Shown one piece after another: positions 1 to 8,412 of a stretch of 64,000 bases of DNA. The notes below the pieces were generated by a model. That model ran no database searches and was not told the DNA's origin. It was given only the letters and a program-made list of their open reading frames with translations. A program made the translations under genes and the position numbers. The DNA is from Microbacterium sp. NC79 (GTDB lineage Bacteria > Actinomycetota > Actinomycetes > Actinomycetales > Microbacteriaceae): assembly GCF_019061125.1 (NCBI RefSeq), contig NZ_JAHQYI010000001.1, positions 620,001 through 684,000 of the forward strand, given 5' to 3'. Position 1 is the stretch's first letter. The number at the start of each line of letters is the position of its first letter.

Positions 1-1
1 C

Positions 2-328
2 ATTCTGCTCGCGCTCGCGGGACTCCTGCTGGCAACGGCCTTTGCGACAGGTTCCGCAATCATCGTCACCGAGCAGGAGATCATCGTGCGTCGGCGGATG
101 CGCGCCGAGTGGAGTATTCCGGTGGCCGCCCTGACCACAATTGAAGAACACATCCCCATGCGCCCCCGTGCGCGTTCGCTCGCCGGATGGGTGTTTCGGG
201 CCGACGGCTACCCTCAGGCGACCATCGAAATGGCCATGTTTGCGCCGCTCGACCGCCGACGGCTACGAGCGGTATTCGCCGACGTTCTGGTCTCGCCTGA
301 TTTAGGACGGCCCACTCGCGACCGATGA
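2..328 (+). CDS. Membrane protein, C-terminal part (gene starts before the window)
   Basis: The frame is open from the first bases, so the gene begins upstream and only its last 108 residues are visible. These start with a hydrophobic stretch of about 20 residues (Leu/Ala-rich), which looks like the end of a membrane helix, followed by a basic patch (VRRRMRAEW) and a short soluble tail. A membrane helix followed by a beta-rich tail recalls small bacterial PH-domain membrane proteins, but that is only a resemblance. It ends 27 bases before trhO. Function unknown. Confidence 0.65.
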   Translation: MLLALAGLLLATAFATGSAIIVTEQEIIVRRRMRAEWSIPVAALTTIEEHIPMRPRARSLAGWVFRADGYPQATIEMAMFAPLDRRRLRAVFADVLVSPDLGRPTRDR

Positions 329-343
329 GGTCTCAGCGCCGCG

Positions 344-349
344 TACCCT
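344..349 (+). promoter_or_regulatory. -10 hexamer for leaderless trhO
   Basis: TACCCT lies six bases before the GTG start at 356 and no Shine-Dalgarno sequence is visible. This is the usual layout of leaderless mRNAs in Actinobacteria. Inferred from spacing only. Confidence 0.4.
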
Positions 350-355
350 TAATAG

Positions 356-1270
356 GTGGCCGTTGCAAAAGTTCTCCTCTACTACCAGTTCACCCCGATC
401 GCTGACCCTGACGCCGTGCGCCTGTGGCAGCGCGATCTGTGTGAGTTGCTCGGTCTGCGTGGGCGCATCCTGATTTCGAAGGATGGTATCAACGGAACCG
501 TGGGTGGCGACATCGCCGCCGTCAAGAAGTATTGGCGCAAGACCCGTGATTACCCGGGCTTTAAAGACATCGACTTCAAGTGGTCAGAGGGTACCGGCCT
601 CGACGAGCAGGGTATGTCGCTGGACTTCCCGCGCCTGTCGGTCAAGGTGCGCGATGAGATCGTCAGCTTCGGCGCTCCGGGTGAGTTGCAGGTTGATGAG
701 AATGGTGTTGTCGGGGGCGGCGCGCACCTCACGCCTGGTGCTCTGCACAAGCTCGTTGCGGAGCGCGGTGACGACGTCGTCTTCTTCGACGGCCGCAACG
801 CATTTGAAGCCGAGATCGGCAAGTTTAAGAACGCCATCGTTCCCGACGTGGAGACCACGCGCGACTTCGTTGCGGAGCTCGACTCGGGCAAATACGACGA
901 CCTCAAGGGCAAGCCCATCGTCACGTACTGCACCGGAGGGATCCGCTGTGAGGTGCTGTCCAGCCTGCTGGTGTCGCGCGGGTTCGGCGAGGTATACCAG
1001 CTCGACGGCGGCATCGTACGGTACGGCGAAAGCTTCGGCAATACGGGCCTGTGGGAGGGATCGCTCTACGTTTTCGATGGGCGCGAATCCGTCACGTTCG
1101 GCTCGAAGGCCGCAGTGATTTCGACATGCGCGACGTGCGACAGCGCCGAATCGCGCATGGTCAACTGCGCTGATGACGACTGCCGCAACCGCGTCGTGCA
1201 GTGTGAATCGTGCTCGAATGACGGCGTCGTCGCGCTCTGCTCACGCCACGACGAAAACGTCGCCGTCTGA
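356..1270 (+). CDS. trhO: tRNA uridine(34) hydroxylase TrhO (rhodanese family)
   Basis: Oxygen-dependent hydroxylase that makes 5-hydroxyuridine at the tRNA wobble position. The 304 residues fit the YceA/TrhO family. They comprise an N-terminal acylphosphatase-like part (about 1-100, with [11 protein letters not shown]), a rhodanese domain (about 120-225) with the active-site loop YCTGGIRCE (catalytic Cys192), and a Cys-rich tail (about 257-287, CATC...CESC). GTG is chosen as the start because the family begins here and a -10 hexamer sits six bases upstream. It is probably monocistronic; the next gene converges on it. Confidence 0.93.
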   Translation: MAVAKVLLYYQFTPIADPDAVRLWQRDLCELLGLRGRILISKDGINGTVGGDIAAVKKYWRKTRDYPGFKDIDFKWSEGTGLDEQGMSLDFPRLSVKVRDEIVSFGAPGELQVDENGVVGGGAHLTPGALHKLVAERGDDVVFFDGRNAFEAEIGKFKNAIVPDVETTRDFVAELDSGKYDDLKGKPIVTYCTGGIRCEVLSSLLVSRGFGEVYQLDGGIVRYGESFGNTGLWEGSLYVFDGRESVTFGSKAAVISTCATCDSAESRMVNCADDDCRNRVVQCESCSNDGVVALCSRHDENVAV

Positions 1271-1342
1271 CACCTGGGTGCATGGTCGCCGGCTGACATT
1301 CGCGGCACCATTTGCGGACGGTGCGGGTCTACGCGACAGCGG

Positions 1343-2392
1343 CTACCGCCTGCGCGACAGCGTGACCGTGAACTTCGGTGTGCGACTCATCTGATCGGTC
1401 GGCCCCACGATCCGCTCTAGCGCCGTGCGATGGCGCAAGTGCGAGTTGTAGACGACGGCAAGTGAGCCACCCGGGCGCAACATTCGCGCCGCCGAGCGGA
1501 ACATCCGGTGCGACATGTCTTCATCGACCGCCGCCCCGTCATGAAATGGCGGGTTGAACAGAACCATATCGACGGTGCCGTCGGCGATCGTCGCGCCCGC
1601 ATCATCCTGCGTGACCGTCACGCGGGAACCGACGCCAGCGTGATCAACCGTCAGACGCGTCGATGCCACTGCTGCCCACGATCGATCCGTTGCCGTCACT
1701 CGCGCCTGCGGCAGACGCAACGCTGCGCTGGTTGCCAGCACACCGGTTCCGCACCCCAAATCGACGATGTGCTCAATGCTCCCGCGGTGCGACGCAAAGA
1801 TCGCCGGAAACGCATCGAGCAACGCGCGCGTTCCGATGTCGAGCGTTGCGCCAGCGAAGGCGCCGCCGCGCGCGTAGATCGCGAATGGGACGTCCACAGA
1901 CGCGTGGCGCGGGTAGGGAAGTGGTGCCCCAGGCTGCGGCCCACGCGCCCGGAGGGCCCGGGACTTCTGTCGGCCGCGGCTGGCAGAGACGTCGTGGAAC
2001 CACGACTCGAGCGCTGTATTCATGCCGCGGCTCATGTGCTTGTCGCGGCCGGCGAGCGTCACGATGGCATCGGCGGTGACGCCCCCTGCCGCGAGGGACG
2101 CGATGTCGGTGAGCTCGGCAATTGACTTTGGCAACAGTCCCACGACGAGGTCGGAACCATCGAAGAGCGCAGGGTGAAGCGGGAAACGGGTGAACCCGAC
2201 TGCCGGATGATCGAGAGGTGTCAGATCGTCGAAAGCGCGGACGGTGGCGCCCGGGTAGCTAGCGGCGACCGCGAGAGTCAGGGCGTCGGGGCCGATGACC
2301 GTGATGGTAGCCGCAGCCGGGCTCAGCTCTCGAGCATCATCGAGTGCGAGAGCAGCGACCGGAGCGAGCGGTGGAACCGGCGTAAGCGACAT
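1343..2392 (-). CDS. Class I SAM-dependent methyltransferase, RsmC/RlmG type
   Basis: Probable rRNA guanine-N2 methyltransferase. The 349 residues show the two-part layout of the RsmC/RlmG family: a degenerate N-terminal half (1-150) and a C-terminal catalytic half with the SAM-binding motif VDLGCGTGVLA (about residue 210) and the NPPFHDG motif (about 278), the N-P-P-F/Y signature of N-methyltransferases acting on bases. Whether it acts on 16S or 23S rRNA cannot be told. It lies 26 bases downstream of the TetR gene on the same strand and may be read through from it. Confidence 0.85.
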   Translation of the reverse strand: MSLTPVPPLAPVAALALDDARELSPAAATITVIGPDALTLAVAASYPGATVRAFDDLTPLDHPAVGFTRFPLHPALFDGSDLVVGLLPKSIAELTDIASLAAGGVTADAIVTLAGRDKHMSRGMNTALESWFHDVSASRGRQKSRALRARGPQPGAPLPYPRHASVDVPFAIYARGGAFAGATLDIGTRALLDAFPAIFASHRGSIEHIVDLGCGTGVLATSAALRLPQARVTATDRSWAAVASTRLTVDHAGVGSRVTVTQDDAGATIADGTVDMVLFNPPFHDGAAVDEDMSHRMFRSAARMLRPGGSLAVVYNSHLRHRTALERIVGPTDQMSRTPKFTVTLSRRR

Positions 2393-2418
2393 GGTTCCAT
2401 GCTGTCACGAATGTGCGC

Positions 2419-3084
2419 TCAGCCGAGCTGTGCGCCGACGCGGCGTGCGATTTCGGCCGCGGGCATCGAGCGCGGAAACACGGCGACGACGAGGTCGTCG
2501 GCCCGGGGGTTGCTGGTGGCGTCAAGAACTCCGAAGCGCCGCATGGCGTTGTCGAGGTGCTGGCGCAACACGGAGGCAGGCACCTTATGACCGCGCAGCA
2601 TCTGACGGAGCACATGGTTGTGGACAGCGGCGATCAGTGCGGAGTAGCTCACAGCGTCGACAGGGTCGATCTCGGGCAGCTGCTCGCGCAGGTATTCGTC
2701 AAAGAGGCGTTCGTAGCGGAACACAGCGACGATCTCACGTTCGCGCAGCGCGGGAATTTGGCGCACCAGTTGGTAGCGGCGGCGCGCAACGTCAGCGTTG
2801 TCACTGAAGTAGCGGAACACCAGCATGGCGCCCTCGCACACGGTTGCCCACGGGTCCTCGTGGGTTTTCGTCAAGAATTCGCGGAGCACGGTGAGGAGCC
2901 GCTCGTGGTCGGCAAAGATCACATCGTCTTTGCCGCCGAACTGGCGAAAGAACGTGGAGCGGGAGACGCCCGCTGCCTTCGCGATTTGCTCGACAGAGGT
3001 TGCTTCAAACCCCTGCTCGGCGAACAGGTCGAGCGCCGCCGCAATCACGCGGGTGGTCGCTGCCTGGGGGTCGCGCTCGGTCAT
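2419..3084 (-). CDS. TetR family transcriptional regulator
   Basis: A 221-residue DNA-binding repressor of TetR type. Its N-terminal helix-turn-helix (about residues 13-55) contains the family pattern ALDLFAEQGFEATSVEQIA followed by GVSRSTFFRQF. The C-terminal ligand-binding part is not assignable to a subclass. The ATG at 3084 (MTERDPQ) is preferred over the longer upstream frame because the conserved domain starts about 12 residues later and the upstream extension is basic low-complexity sequence. It is 22 bases downstream of the SseB-like gene, so the two are probably co-transcribed. Ligand and targets unknown. Confidence 0.85.
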   Translation of the reverse strand: MTERDPQAATTRVIAAALDLFAEQGFEATSVEQIAKAAGVSRSTFFRQFGGKDDVIFADHERLLTVLREFLTKTHEDPWATVCEGAMLVFRYFSDNADVARRRYQLVRQIPALREREIVAVFRYERLFDEYLREQLPEIDPVDAVSYSALIAAVHNHVLRQMLRGHKVPASVLRQHLDNAMRRFGVLDATSNPRADDLVVAVFPRSMPAAEIARRVGAQLG

Positions 3085-3106
3085 CGGCTCAGCATAGCGG
3101 TGGGCG

Positions 3107-3481
3107 TCAGCCCAGCGGGTTTTGCGCGCGGATCTCGTTAAGCATCGCGAGCGGCAGGGCAAAGGCACCCTTGTCAAGGTTGACGAGCAGCGCGAGGTCT
3201 TGGTTCATTGCGCTGACAATGGCGCGGCCCTTCATCGGCACCGCGAACTCAGCAACGTCACGGGTCTGCTGCAGCGCAAACTCGGTCGCGGCGACAACGA
3301 GAAAATCAGTCTCGTCGAAGTTGATGGTCACCGGGCTGATCTCACCGTCTGCGGGGTCATCGGTGGAAGGCACAAAGATCGTCGCGTTCAAGAACGTGTC
3401 GAGCAGGTCGTCGTGCGCGATGGTTCCGGCTTCGGCCTGGGCGACGAGGTCGGCGAGGTCAGGAGTAGGTGCGTCAGTCAT
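3107..3481 (-). CDS. SseB-like domain protein
   Basis: A short acidic protein of 124 residues resembling the N-terminal SseB domain of actinobacterial proteins: the segment FLNATIFVPS near residue 30, then a beta-rich region and FAVPMKGRAIVSAM about residue 80. The family has no firm biochemical role. It is the first gene of a leftward group with the TetR regulator and the methyltransferase. There is no signal peptide or membrane segment. Confidence 0.7.
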   Translation of the reverse strand: MTDAPTPDLADLVAQAEAGTIAHDDLLDTFLNATIFVPSTDDPADGEISPVTINFDETDFLVVAATEFALQQTRDVAEFAVPMKGRAIVSAMNQDLALLVNLDKGAFALPLAMLNEIRAQNPLG

Positions 3482-3515
3482 GATGCATCAATTGTCTCAT
3501 TGCTTCCTCAGCGGC

Positions 3516-3638
3516 TCATCCCGAGGTTTCGTCGACTGCCTCGTCCCGAGGTTCCGTCGACTGCCTCATCCCGAGGTTCCGTCAACTGCCTCACCCGAGG
3601 TTCCGGAGCTGTCTCACCCGAGGTTCCGGAGCCGTGCC
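3516..3638. repeat. Five tandem 25-bp repeats carrying GAGGTTCCG
   Basis: Five head-to-tail units start at 3516, 3541, 3566, 3591 and 3614 (25, 25, 25, 23 and 25 bp). Each has the form TCATCCCGAGGTTCCGTC plus a variable end; the first has TTTC in place of TTCC. They fill most of the gap between the divergent SseB-like and sucC genes. There are no spacers, so this is not a CRISPR array. It is one of several GGTTCC/GGAACC arrays in the window. Confidence 0.95.
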
Positions 3639-3723
3639 ATGCGATTGGCGAACTCCGTGCTGATCACAACGGAAGAAATTCGGGGCACTCAGAAAGGAGT
3701 AGTAGGCTGGTAGTTGGTCGATA

Positions 3724-3737
3724 TCTCGATATCGAGA
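3724..3737. promoter_or_regulatory. Perfect 14-bp palindrome upstream of sucC, candidate operator
   Basis: TCTCGATATCGAGA is an exact palindrome 34 bases before the sucC start. Its size and form resemble dimeric-repressor sites, for example MarR-type sites in Actinobacteria. A weak -10-like TAGGCT lies upstream at 3703-3708. The protein that would bind is unknown. Confidence 0.5.
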
Positions 3738-3771
3738 GACTTTCATCAACCGCGCCCACGAAGGAAGCACA

Positions 3772-4938
3772 GTGGATCTGTACGAGTACCAGGCACGTGA
3801 CCTTTTCGAGAAGTACGAGGTGCCGGTTCTCGCCGGTATCGTCGCGGACACTCCCGAAGAGGCTAAGGCCGCCGCCGAGAAGATCGGTGGAGTTGTTGTT
3901 GTTAAGGCCCAGGTCAAGACCGGTGGTCGTGGCAAGGCTGGCGGCGTTAAGGTCGCCAAGACGCCGGAAGAGGCATACGAGGCTGCTCAGGCAATCCTCG
4001 GCCTCGACATCAAGGGCCACGTCGTCAAGCGCGTCATGGTCGCACAGGGCGCACGCATCGCGCAGGAGTTCTACTTCTCTGTGCTGCTTGACCGTGCAAA
4101 CCGCTCCTACCTGAGCCTGTGCTCGGTTGAGGGTGGCATGGAGATCGAGGTTCTCGCAGTTGAGAAGCCCGAAGCTCTGGCACGCGTTGAGGTCAACCCG
4201 CTGCGCGGCATCGACAAGGAGAAGGCCGTCGAAATCGCGACGGTTGCAAACTTCCCCGCAGAGCTCATCGAAAAGGTCTCAGACGTTTTCGTCAAGCTCT
4301 ACAACGTTTACAAGGGCGAAGACGCAACGCTCGTTGAGGTCAACCCGCTCGTGCTCACCGAAGAGGGCGACATTATTGCTCTCGACGGCAAGGTCACGTT
4401 CGACGACAACGCGTCGGAGATCCGTCACCCCGAGCACGAAGCGCTCGAAGACAAGGACGCAGCTGACCCGCTCGAGGCAAAGGCAAAGGCTGCTGGCCTG
4501 AACTACGTCAAGCTCGACGGTGAAGTTGGCATCATCGGTAACGGTGCTGGCCTGGTCATGTCGACGCTCGACGTTGTTGCTTACGCTGGTGAGAACCATG
4601 GCAACGTTAAGCCGGCAAACTTCCTCGACATCGGTGGCGGAGCTTCGGCAACGGTCATGGCTGCCGGTCTTGACGTCATCCTCGGCGACGAGCAGGTCAA
4701 GAGCGTTTTCGTCAACGTCTTCGGTGGCATCACGTCGTGTGTTGCTGTTGCTGACGGCATCGTCAAGGCCCTCGAAATCCTCGGCGACGCAGCAGCTAAG
4801 CCGCTCGTTGTGCGCCTCGATGGCAACCAGGTTGAAGAGGGTCGCGCGATTCTCGCGGCCGCCAACCACCCACTCGTAACCCTGGCCGCAAGCATGGATG
4901 AGGGTGCCGACAAGGCCGCTGCCCTCGCCAACGCCTGA
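3772..4938 (+). CDS. sucC: Succinyl-CoA synthetase (ADP-forming) beta subunit
   Basis: ATP-grasp subunit of the TCA-cycle enzyme that interconverts succinyl-CoA and succinate with formation of ATP or GTP. The 388 residues are full length. The N-terminal ATP-grasp domain has the early motif [14 protein letters not shown] and the nucleotide-binding segment [13 protein letters not shown] (about 44-56); the C-terminal CoA-ligase domain carries [15 protein letters not shown] (about 250-264). The GTG start follows AAGGAAG at 3761-3767. It is followed 31 bases later by sucD, forming the usual sucCD operon. Confidence 0.97.
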   Translation: MDLYEYQARDLFEKYEVPVLAGIVADTPEEAKAAAEKIGGVVVVKAQVKTGGRGKAGGVKVAKTPEEAYEAAQAILGLDIKGHVVKRVMVAQGARIAQEFYFSVLLDRANRSYLSLCSVEGGMEIEVLAVEKPEALARVEVNPLRGIDKEKAVEIATVANFPAELIEKVSDVFVKLYNVYKGEDATLVEVNPLVLTEEGDIIALDGKVTFDDNASEIRHPEHEALEDKDAADPLEAKAKAAGLNYVKLDGEVGIIGNGAGLVMSTLDVVAYAGENHGNVKPANFLDIGGGASATVMAAGLDVILGDEQVKSVFVNVFGGITSCVAVADGIVKALEILGDAAAKPLVVRLDGNQVEEGRAILAAANHPLVTLAASMDEGADKAAALANA

Positions 4939-4969
4939 TTCGGACTGAAGGAAAAAGGGACTTAAGAAT

Positions 4970-5872
4970 ATGTCGATCTTCCTGAACAAGGATTCCAAGG
5001 TCATCGTCCAGGGCATCACCGGTGGCGAGGGTACCAAGCACACCGCGCTCATGCTCAAGGCAGGCACGCAGGTCGTCGGTGGCGTCAACGCACGCAAGGC
5101 TGGCACCACGGTTGAGCACGTTGACGCAGCTGGCAACCCGGTTTCGCTCCCCGTGTTCGGCACCGTTGAAGAGGCAATGAAGGAGACCGGCGCTGACGTG
5201 TCGATCGCTTTCGTTCCGGGTGCCTTCACCAAGGCCGCCATGGTCGAGGCTATTGACGCTGAGATTCCGCTGCTCGTCGTGATCACCGAGGGTGTTCCCG
5301 TCGGCGACTCGGCAGAGGCTTGGGCATACGCGATTGAAAAGGGCAACAAGACCCGCATCATCGGCCCGAACTGCCCTGGAATCATCACGCCCGGCGAGGC
5401 TCTCGTTGGCATCACGCCGGCAAACATCACGGGCAAGGGCCCGATCGGTCTCGTCTCGAAGTCGGGCACACTGACCTACCAGATGATGTTCGAGCTGCGC
5501 GACCTCGGCTTCTCGACCGCAATCGGTATCGGTGGCGACCCCATCATCGGCACGACGCACATCGACGCACTCGCTGCGTTCGAGGCTGACCCCGAGACCA
5601 AGGCCATCGTCATGATCGGTGAGATCGGTGGAGACGCTGAAGAGCGTGCCGCTGACTACATCAAGGCGAACGTCACCAAGCCCGTCGTCGGCTACGTTGC
5701 TGGCTTCACGGCACCCGAGGGCAAGACCATGGGCCACGCTGGCGCCATCGTCTCCGGCTCGGCTGGTACCGCACAGGCCAAGAAGGAAGCCCTCGAGGCT
5801 GCCGGCGTTAAGGTCGGCAAGACGCCGTCCGAGGCTGCTGAGCTGATGCGCGCCATCATCGCTGCGCTGTAA
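4970..5872 (+). CDS. sucD: Succinyl-CoA synthetase alpha subunit
   Basis: CoA-binding subunit that carries the phosphohistidine. The 300 residues have an N-terminal Rossmann CoA-binding domain ([15 protein letters not shown], about 12-26) and a ligase domain with the active-site segment GHAGAIVSG, giving the phosphorylated residue as His256. It follows sucC in the same operon and is closed by a strong hairpin terminator. Length and motifs are normal. Confidence 0.97.
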   Translation: MSIFLNKDSKVIVQGITGGEGTKHTALMLKAGTQVVGGVNARKAGTTVEHVDAAGNPVSLPVFGTVEEAMKETGADVSIAFVPGAFTKAAMVEAIDAEIPLLVVITEGVPVGDSAEAWAYAIEKGNKTRIIGPNCPGIITPGEALVGITPANITGKGPIGLVSKSGTLTYQMMFELRDLGFSTAIGIGGDPIIGTTHIDALAAFEADPETKAIVMIGEIGGDAEERAADYIKANVTKPVVGYVAGFTAPEGKTMGHAGAIVSGSAGTAQAKKEALEAAGVKVGKTPSEAAELMRAIIAAL

Positions 5873-5887
5873 TCCACTCGGATTCTC

Positions 5888-5917
5888 GAACGCCCCCGGA
5901 GTTTTCCGGGGGCGTTC
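5888..5917 (+). terminator. Terminator after sucCD
   Basis: A perfect 13-bp inverted repeat, GAACGCCCCCGGA and its complement, encloses the loop GTTT, 15 bases after the sucD stop. Confidence 0.85.
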
Positions 5918-6031
5918 GTCGTTTCTGGGGAGGTTCCTCGGGGAGGTTTCTGGTTTCGTCGTTTCTGTTCCGTGGTTCCGTCATCTCCGGTCCCCGTGGT
6001 TCCGTCGCGGGGGTGCGGGTCGGGGCGGGGA

Positions 6032-6120
6032 TGTCGTGAGAACCAGAGAATGTCGCGACAGCGATAGATTTTTCGCGTATTCATGTGGGTGTCGGTGTTT
6101 TTTGTGGTTCTCGCGACATG
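6032..6120. repeat. Inverted repeat, 15-bp arms around 59 bp
   Basis: ATGTCGTGAGAACCA at 6032-6046 pairs with TGGTTCTCGCGACAT at 6106-6120 (14 of 15). The interior contains the exact palindrome TGTCGCGACA at 6052-6061 and two T-rich runs. It lies between convergent genes that each already have a terminator, so its role is not explained. Confidence 0.7.
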
Positions 6121-6156
6121 GTTCCGGGCAGAAGCATGCCGCACAATCCAGGGGGC

Positions 6157-6259
6157 GGAACCAAGGGAGGCGGAACCAAGGGAGGCGGAACCAAGGGCGC
6201 GGAACCGGGGGACGGAACCAAGGGCGCGGAACCAGGGGGCGGAACCAGGGGGGCGGAAC
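6157..6259. repeat. GGAACC array, seven full units of 13-15 bp plus one partial
   Basis: Seven GGAACC cores are separated by short purine-rich spacers such as AAGGGAGGC, with unit lengths of 15, 15, 14, 13, 14, 13 and 14 bp; a truncated eighth core ends the array. All cores lie in the same orientation. Confidence 0.95.
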
Positions 6260-6274
6260 GCTCGCGCGGGCAAA

Positions 6275-6312
6275 TGAAAGAAGGGAGCCTCCGCCGTGTG
6301 GCGAAGGCTCCC
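6275..6312 (-). terminator. Terminator for the purine permease gene
   Basis: On the minus strand GGGAGCCTTCGCC pairs with GGCGGAGGCTCCC (one mismatch) around a 4-base loop and is followed by TTCTTTC. It begins 30 bases after the permease stop. Confidence 0.8.
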
Positions 6313-6341
6313 GAATGCTCGTGCGTGAGCGAGCGTGTGAT

Positions 6342-7739
6342 TTACGCGAACAGCGCCTCAATCGGGCCGCGTGCGAAGAAGATCACGAAGCCGGCAGCGA
6401 CGATCCACATCAGCGGGTGGAGGGTCTTGGCCTTGCCAGCGAGGGCCTGAACGACGACCCACGTGACGAAGCCTGCACCAATACCGTTAGCGATCGAGTA
6501 GGTCAGCGGCATCGTGGCGACCGTGACAAAGACCGGCAGCAGCACAGCGAAGTCGCTCAGGTCGATGTTCTTGATCTGACCCATCATCATTGCGCCAACG
6601 ATCACGAGCGCGGCGGCGGCAACCGAGCCGGGCACAAGACCGGTGATCGGCGTGAAGAACATCGCAACGATGAACAGCGCGCCGGTGACGACGTTTGCCA
6701 GACCGGTGCGAGCACCTTCACCAATACCCGAGGATGACTCGACGAACACGGTGTTCGAGCTCGTCGACGTGAGACCACCAGCGATCGCACCAACACCCTC
6801 AACAACAAGCGCGGACTTGATGCTCGGGAAATCACCCTTCTTGTCAGCCAGGCCCGCTTCGGTGGCGAGACCCGTCATGGTTCCCATCGCGTCGAAGAAG
6901 TTGGAGAACAACAGCGTGAACACGAGCATCACGATGGCGATCAGAGAAACCTTGGTGAAGTCGAACGAGAAGTCGACCGCGCCGATCAGGCTGAGGTCGG
7001 GCAGGCCGACAAAGCCGGTGAAGTTGAACAGGCCTTCCTGCGGGTTGATCAGGTTGATGATGCCTGCGATGACGGATCCAGCGACGAGGCCGAGCAGCAG
7101 GGCGCCCTTTACCTTGAGGGCGACGAGCGCACCCGTAATAAGAACCGTAATGACAAACAGCAGGGTGCTGATCGAAGCAATCGAACCGCCCTGGCCGAGC
7201 TCAACAGGCGGCGACGGCAGGGTGGTCGACGTGGAGAATCCAGCGTTCACAAAACCGATGAACGCGATGAAGAATCCGATGGCGACCGTGATCGCGATCT
7301 TGAGCTGCATGGGAACCGCGTCGAAGATCATCTTTCGCAGGCCGGTTGCCGCAAGCAACACGATGAGCACACCGTTGATAGCAACAAGCGCCATTGCCTC
7401 GGGCCACGTCACGTGGCCGACAACCGAGAACGCCACAAACGCGTTGATTCCGAGACCAGCGGCGAAGGCGAACGGAAGGCGAGTCACCAGACCGAACAGG
7501 ATCGTCATGACACCGGCGGTCAGCGCGGTTGCCGCGCCAACAGCTTCGAACGTGAGTTCGTTGCCAGCCACGTCGGGCTTGCCCGACAGGATGATCGGGT
7601 TGAGGATAACGATGTATGCCATCGTCACGAACGTGACGACGCCACCGCGAATTTCGGTACCGACGGTTGAACCGCGCTCCGAAATGTGGAAGAAACGGTC
7701 AAGACCTGATTTCGCTTCAGTAGGCGTGCCAGTCGCCAT
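6342..7739 (-). CDS. NCS2 family purine permease, AzgA/GhxP type
   Basis: Proton-coupled uptake of adenine, guanine or hypoxanthine across the cytoplasmic membrane. The 465 residues have the family's N-terminal signature (EIRGGVVTFVTMAYIVILNP) and about 12 hydrophobic segments. The pattern FSNFFDAMGTMTGLATEAGL (about 275-294) and SSNTVFVESSSGIGEGART (about 327-345) match the substrate-site repeats of the AzgA subgroup. Exact purine preference cannot be read from sequence. It is a single gene with its own terminator, divergent from the DDN-like gene. Confidence 0.9.
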   Translation of the reverse strand: MATGTPTEAKSGLDRFFHISERGSTVGTEIRGGVVTFVTMAYIVILNPIILSGKPDVAGNELTFEAVGAATALTAGVMTILFGLVTRLPFAFAAGLGINAFVAFSVVGHVTWPEAMALVAINGVLIVLLAATGLRKMIFDAVPMQLKIAITVAIGFFIAFIGFVNAGFSTSTTLPSPPVELGQGGSIASISTLLFVITVLITGALVALKVKGALLLGLVAGSVIAGIINLINPQEGLFNFTGFVGLPDLSLIGAVDFSFDFTKVSLIAIVMLVFTLLFSNFFDAMGTMTGLATEAGLADKKGDFPSIKSALVVEGVGAIAGGLTSTSSNTVFVESSSGIGEGARTGLANVVTGALFIVAMFFTPITGLVPGSVAAAALVIVGAMMMGQIKNIDLSDFAVLLPVFVTVATMPLTYSIANGIGAGFVTWVVVQALAGKAKTLHPLMWIVAAGFVIFFARGPIEALFA

Positions 7740-7796
7740 GAAATCTCCTGTACGGGTTAGGGGATGAACGTGGCGCGGATCCGGGAAAGGAAAAAT

Positions 7797-8246
7797 ATGC
7801 CACTCACAGGAATTTACCAGCCAGGAACGTCGGAATGGGCACGTATTCAGGCAGAAGCCTTCGAATCATCGGGCGGAACCAGCCGGGGCGACATCGACGG
7901 GAGGCCGATCATCGTCCTGACGACAGTGGGCGCAAAGTCTGGTTCCCTCAGAAAAACGGCGCTCATGCGCGTCGAGCACGAGGGCAAGTACGCCGTCGTG
8001 GCGTCGCTGGGCGGTGCGCCGAAGAATCCGAGCTGGTATTACAACATTCGTGCAAACCCGCATGTCGAACTGCAAGATGTGAGCGACAAAGCTGACTATG
8101 TTGCTCGCGAACTTACCGGTACGGAACGGGATGAGTGGTGGGCGCGAGCGTGCGCGGCTTTCCCGCCGTACGCCGGATATCAGCGCAAGACCGACCGGAT
8201 CATCCCGGTGTTTCTGCTGGAACGTGCGGAACCAGTAGGCAAGTAA
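7797..8246 (+). CDS. Nitroreductase/F420-dependent quinone reductase family protein (DDN-like)
   Basis: A 149-residue split-barrel protein of the deazaflavin (F420)-dependent nitroreductase family, whose members use F420H2 to reduce quinones or nitro compounds. Recognised by [20 protein letters not shown] (about 40-59), [18 protein letters not shown] (about 68-85) and an aromatic C-terminal part. The ATG at 7797 follows GGAAAGG (7784-7790), which rules out the longer frame. The last codons and the stop lie inside the first unit of a 24-bp tandem repeat. Substrate unknown. Confidence 0.85.
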   Translation: MPLTGIYQPGTSEWARIQAEAFESSGGTSRGDIDGRPIIVLTTVGAKSGSLRKTALMRVEHEGKYAVVASLGGAPKNPSWYYNIRANPHVELQDVSDKADYVARELTGTERDEWWARACAAFPPYAGYQRKTDRIIPVFLLERAEPVGK

Positions 8247-8343
8247 AGCGCGGAACCTGCAGGCGAGTAGAGCACGGAACCAGCAGACAAGTAGAGCGCG
8301 GAACCTGCGGGCAAGAAACGCGCGGAACCTGCAGACGATGAAA
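8224..8343. repeat. Five tandem 24-bp repeats, first unit inside the DDN-like gene
   Basis: Five exact-length units begin at 8224, 8248, 8272, 8296 and 8320. Each has the form GCGCGGAACCTGCAGGCAAG plus four bases. Unit 1 encodes the last seven residues and the stop codon; the rest are non-coding. Opposite-strand ORFs with eight-residue Arg/Phe periodicity are by-products. Confidence 0.96.
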
Positions 8344-8412
8344 GCGTTGGCGTAAAGATTGTCAGTCACAGCGCGGGATCAGGGGCGGGGGAGCTCTGGC
8401 CGGTAGGGTCAA

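Larger units (their letters stand above)
5918..6274. other. Repeat-rich intergenic region between sucD and the permease gene
   Basis: No convincing gene. It contains scattered GGTTCC sites (near 5933, 5973 and 5993), an 89-bp inverted-repeat structure (6032-6120) and the dense GGAACC array (6157-6259). Apparent ORFs here are Gly/Arg/Glu-rich translations of the repeats. Confidence 0.7.

Noticed and set aside
6036..6737. Gly/Arg-rich plus-strand ORFs across the GGAACC array
   Set aside because: They are repeat translations that run antisense into the purine permease gene.
8224..8343. Tandem repeats considered as a CRISPR array
   Set aside because: Units are directly adjacent with no unique spacers, and no cas genes are present.
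7866..8369. Minus-strand ORF with an eight-residue repeat of the WFRALLA type
   Set aside because: It is a translation of the 24-bp DNA repeats without a ribosome site.
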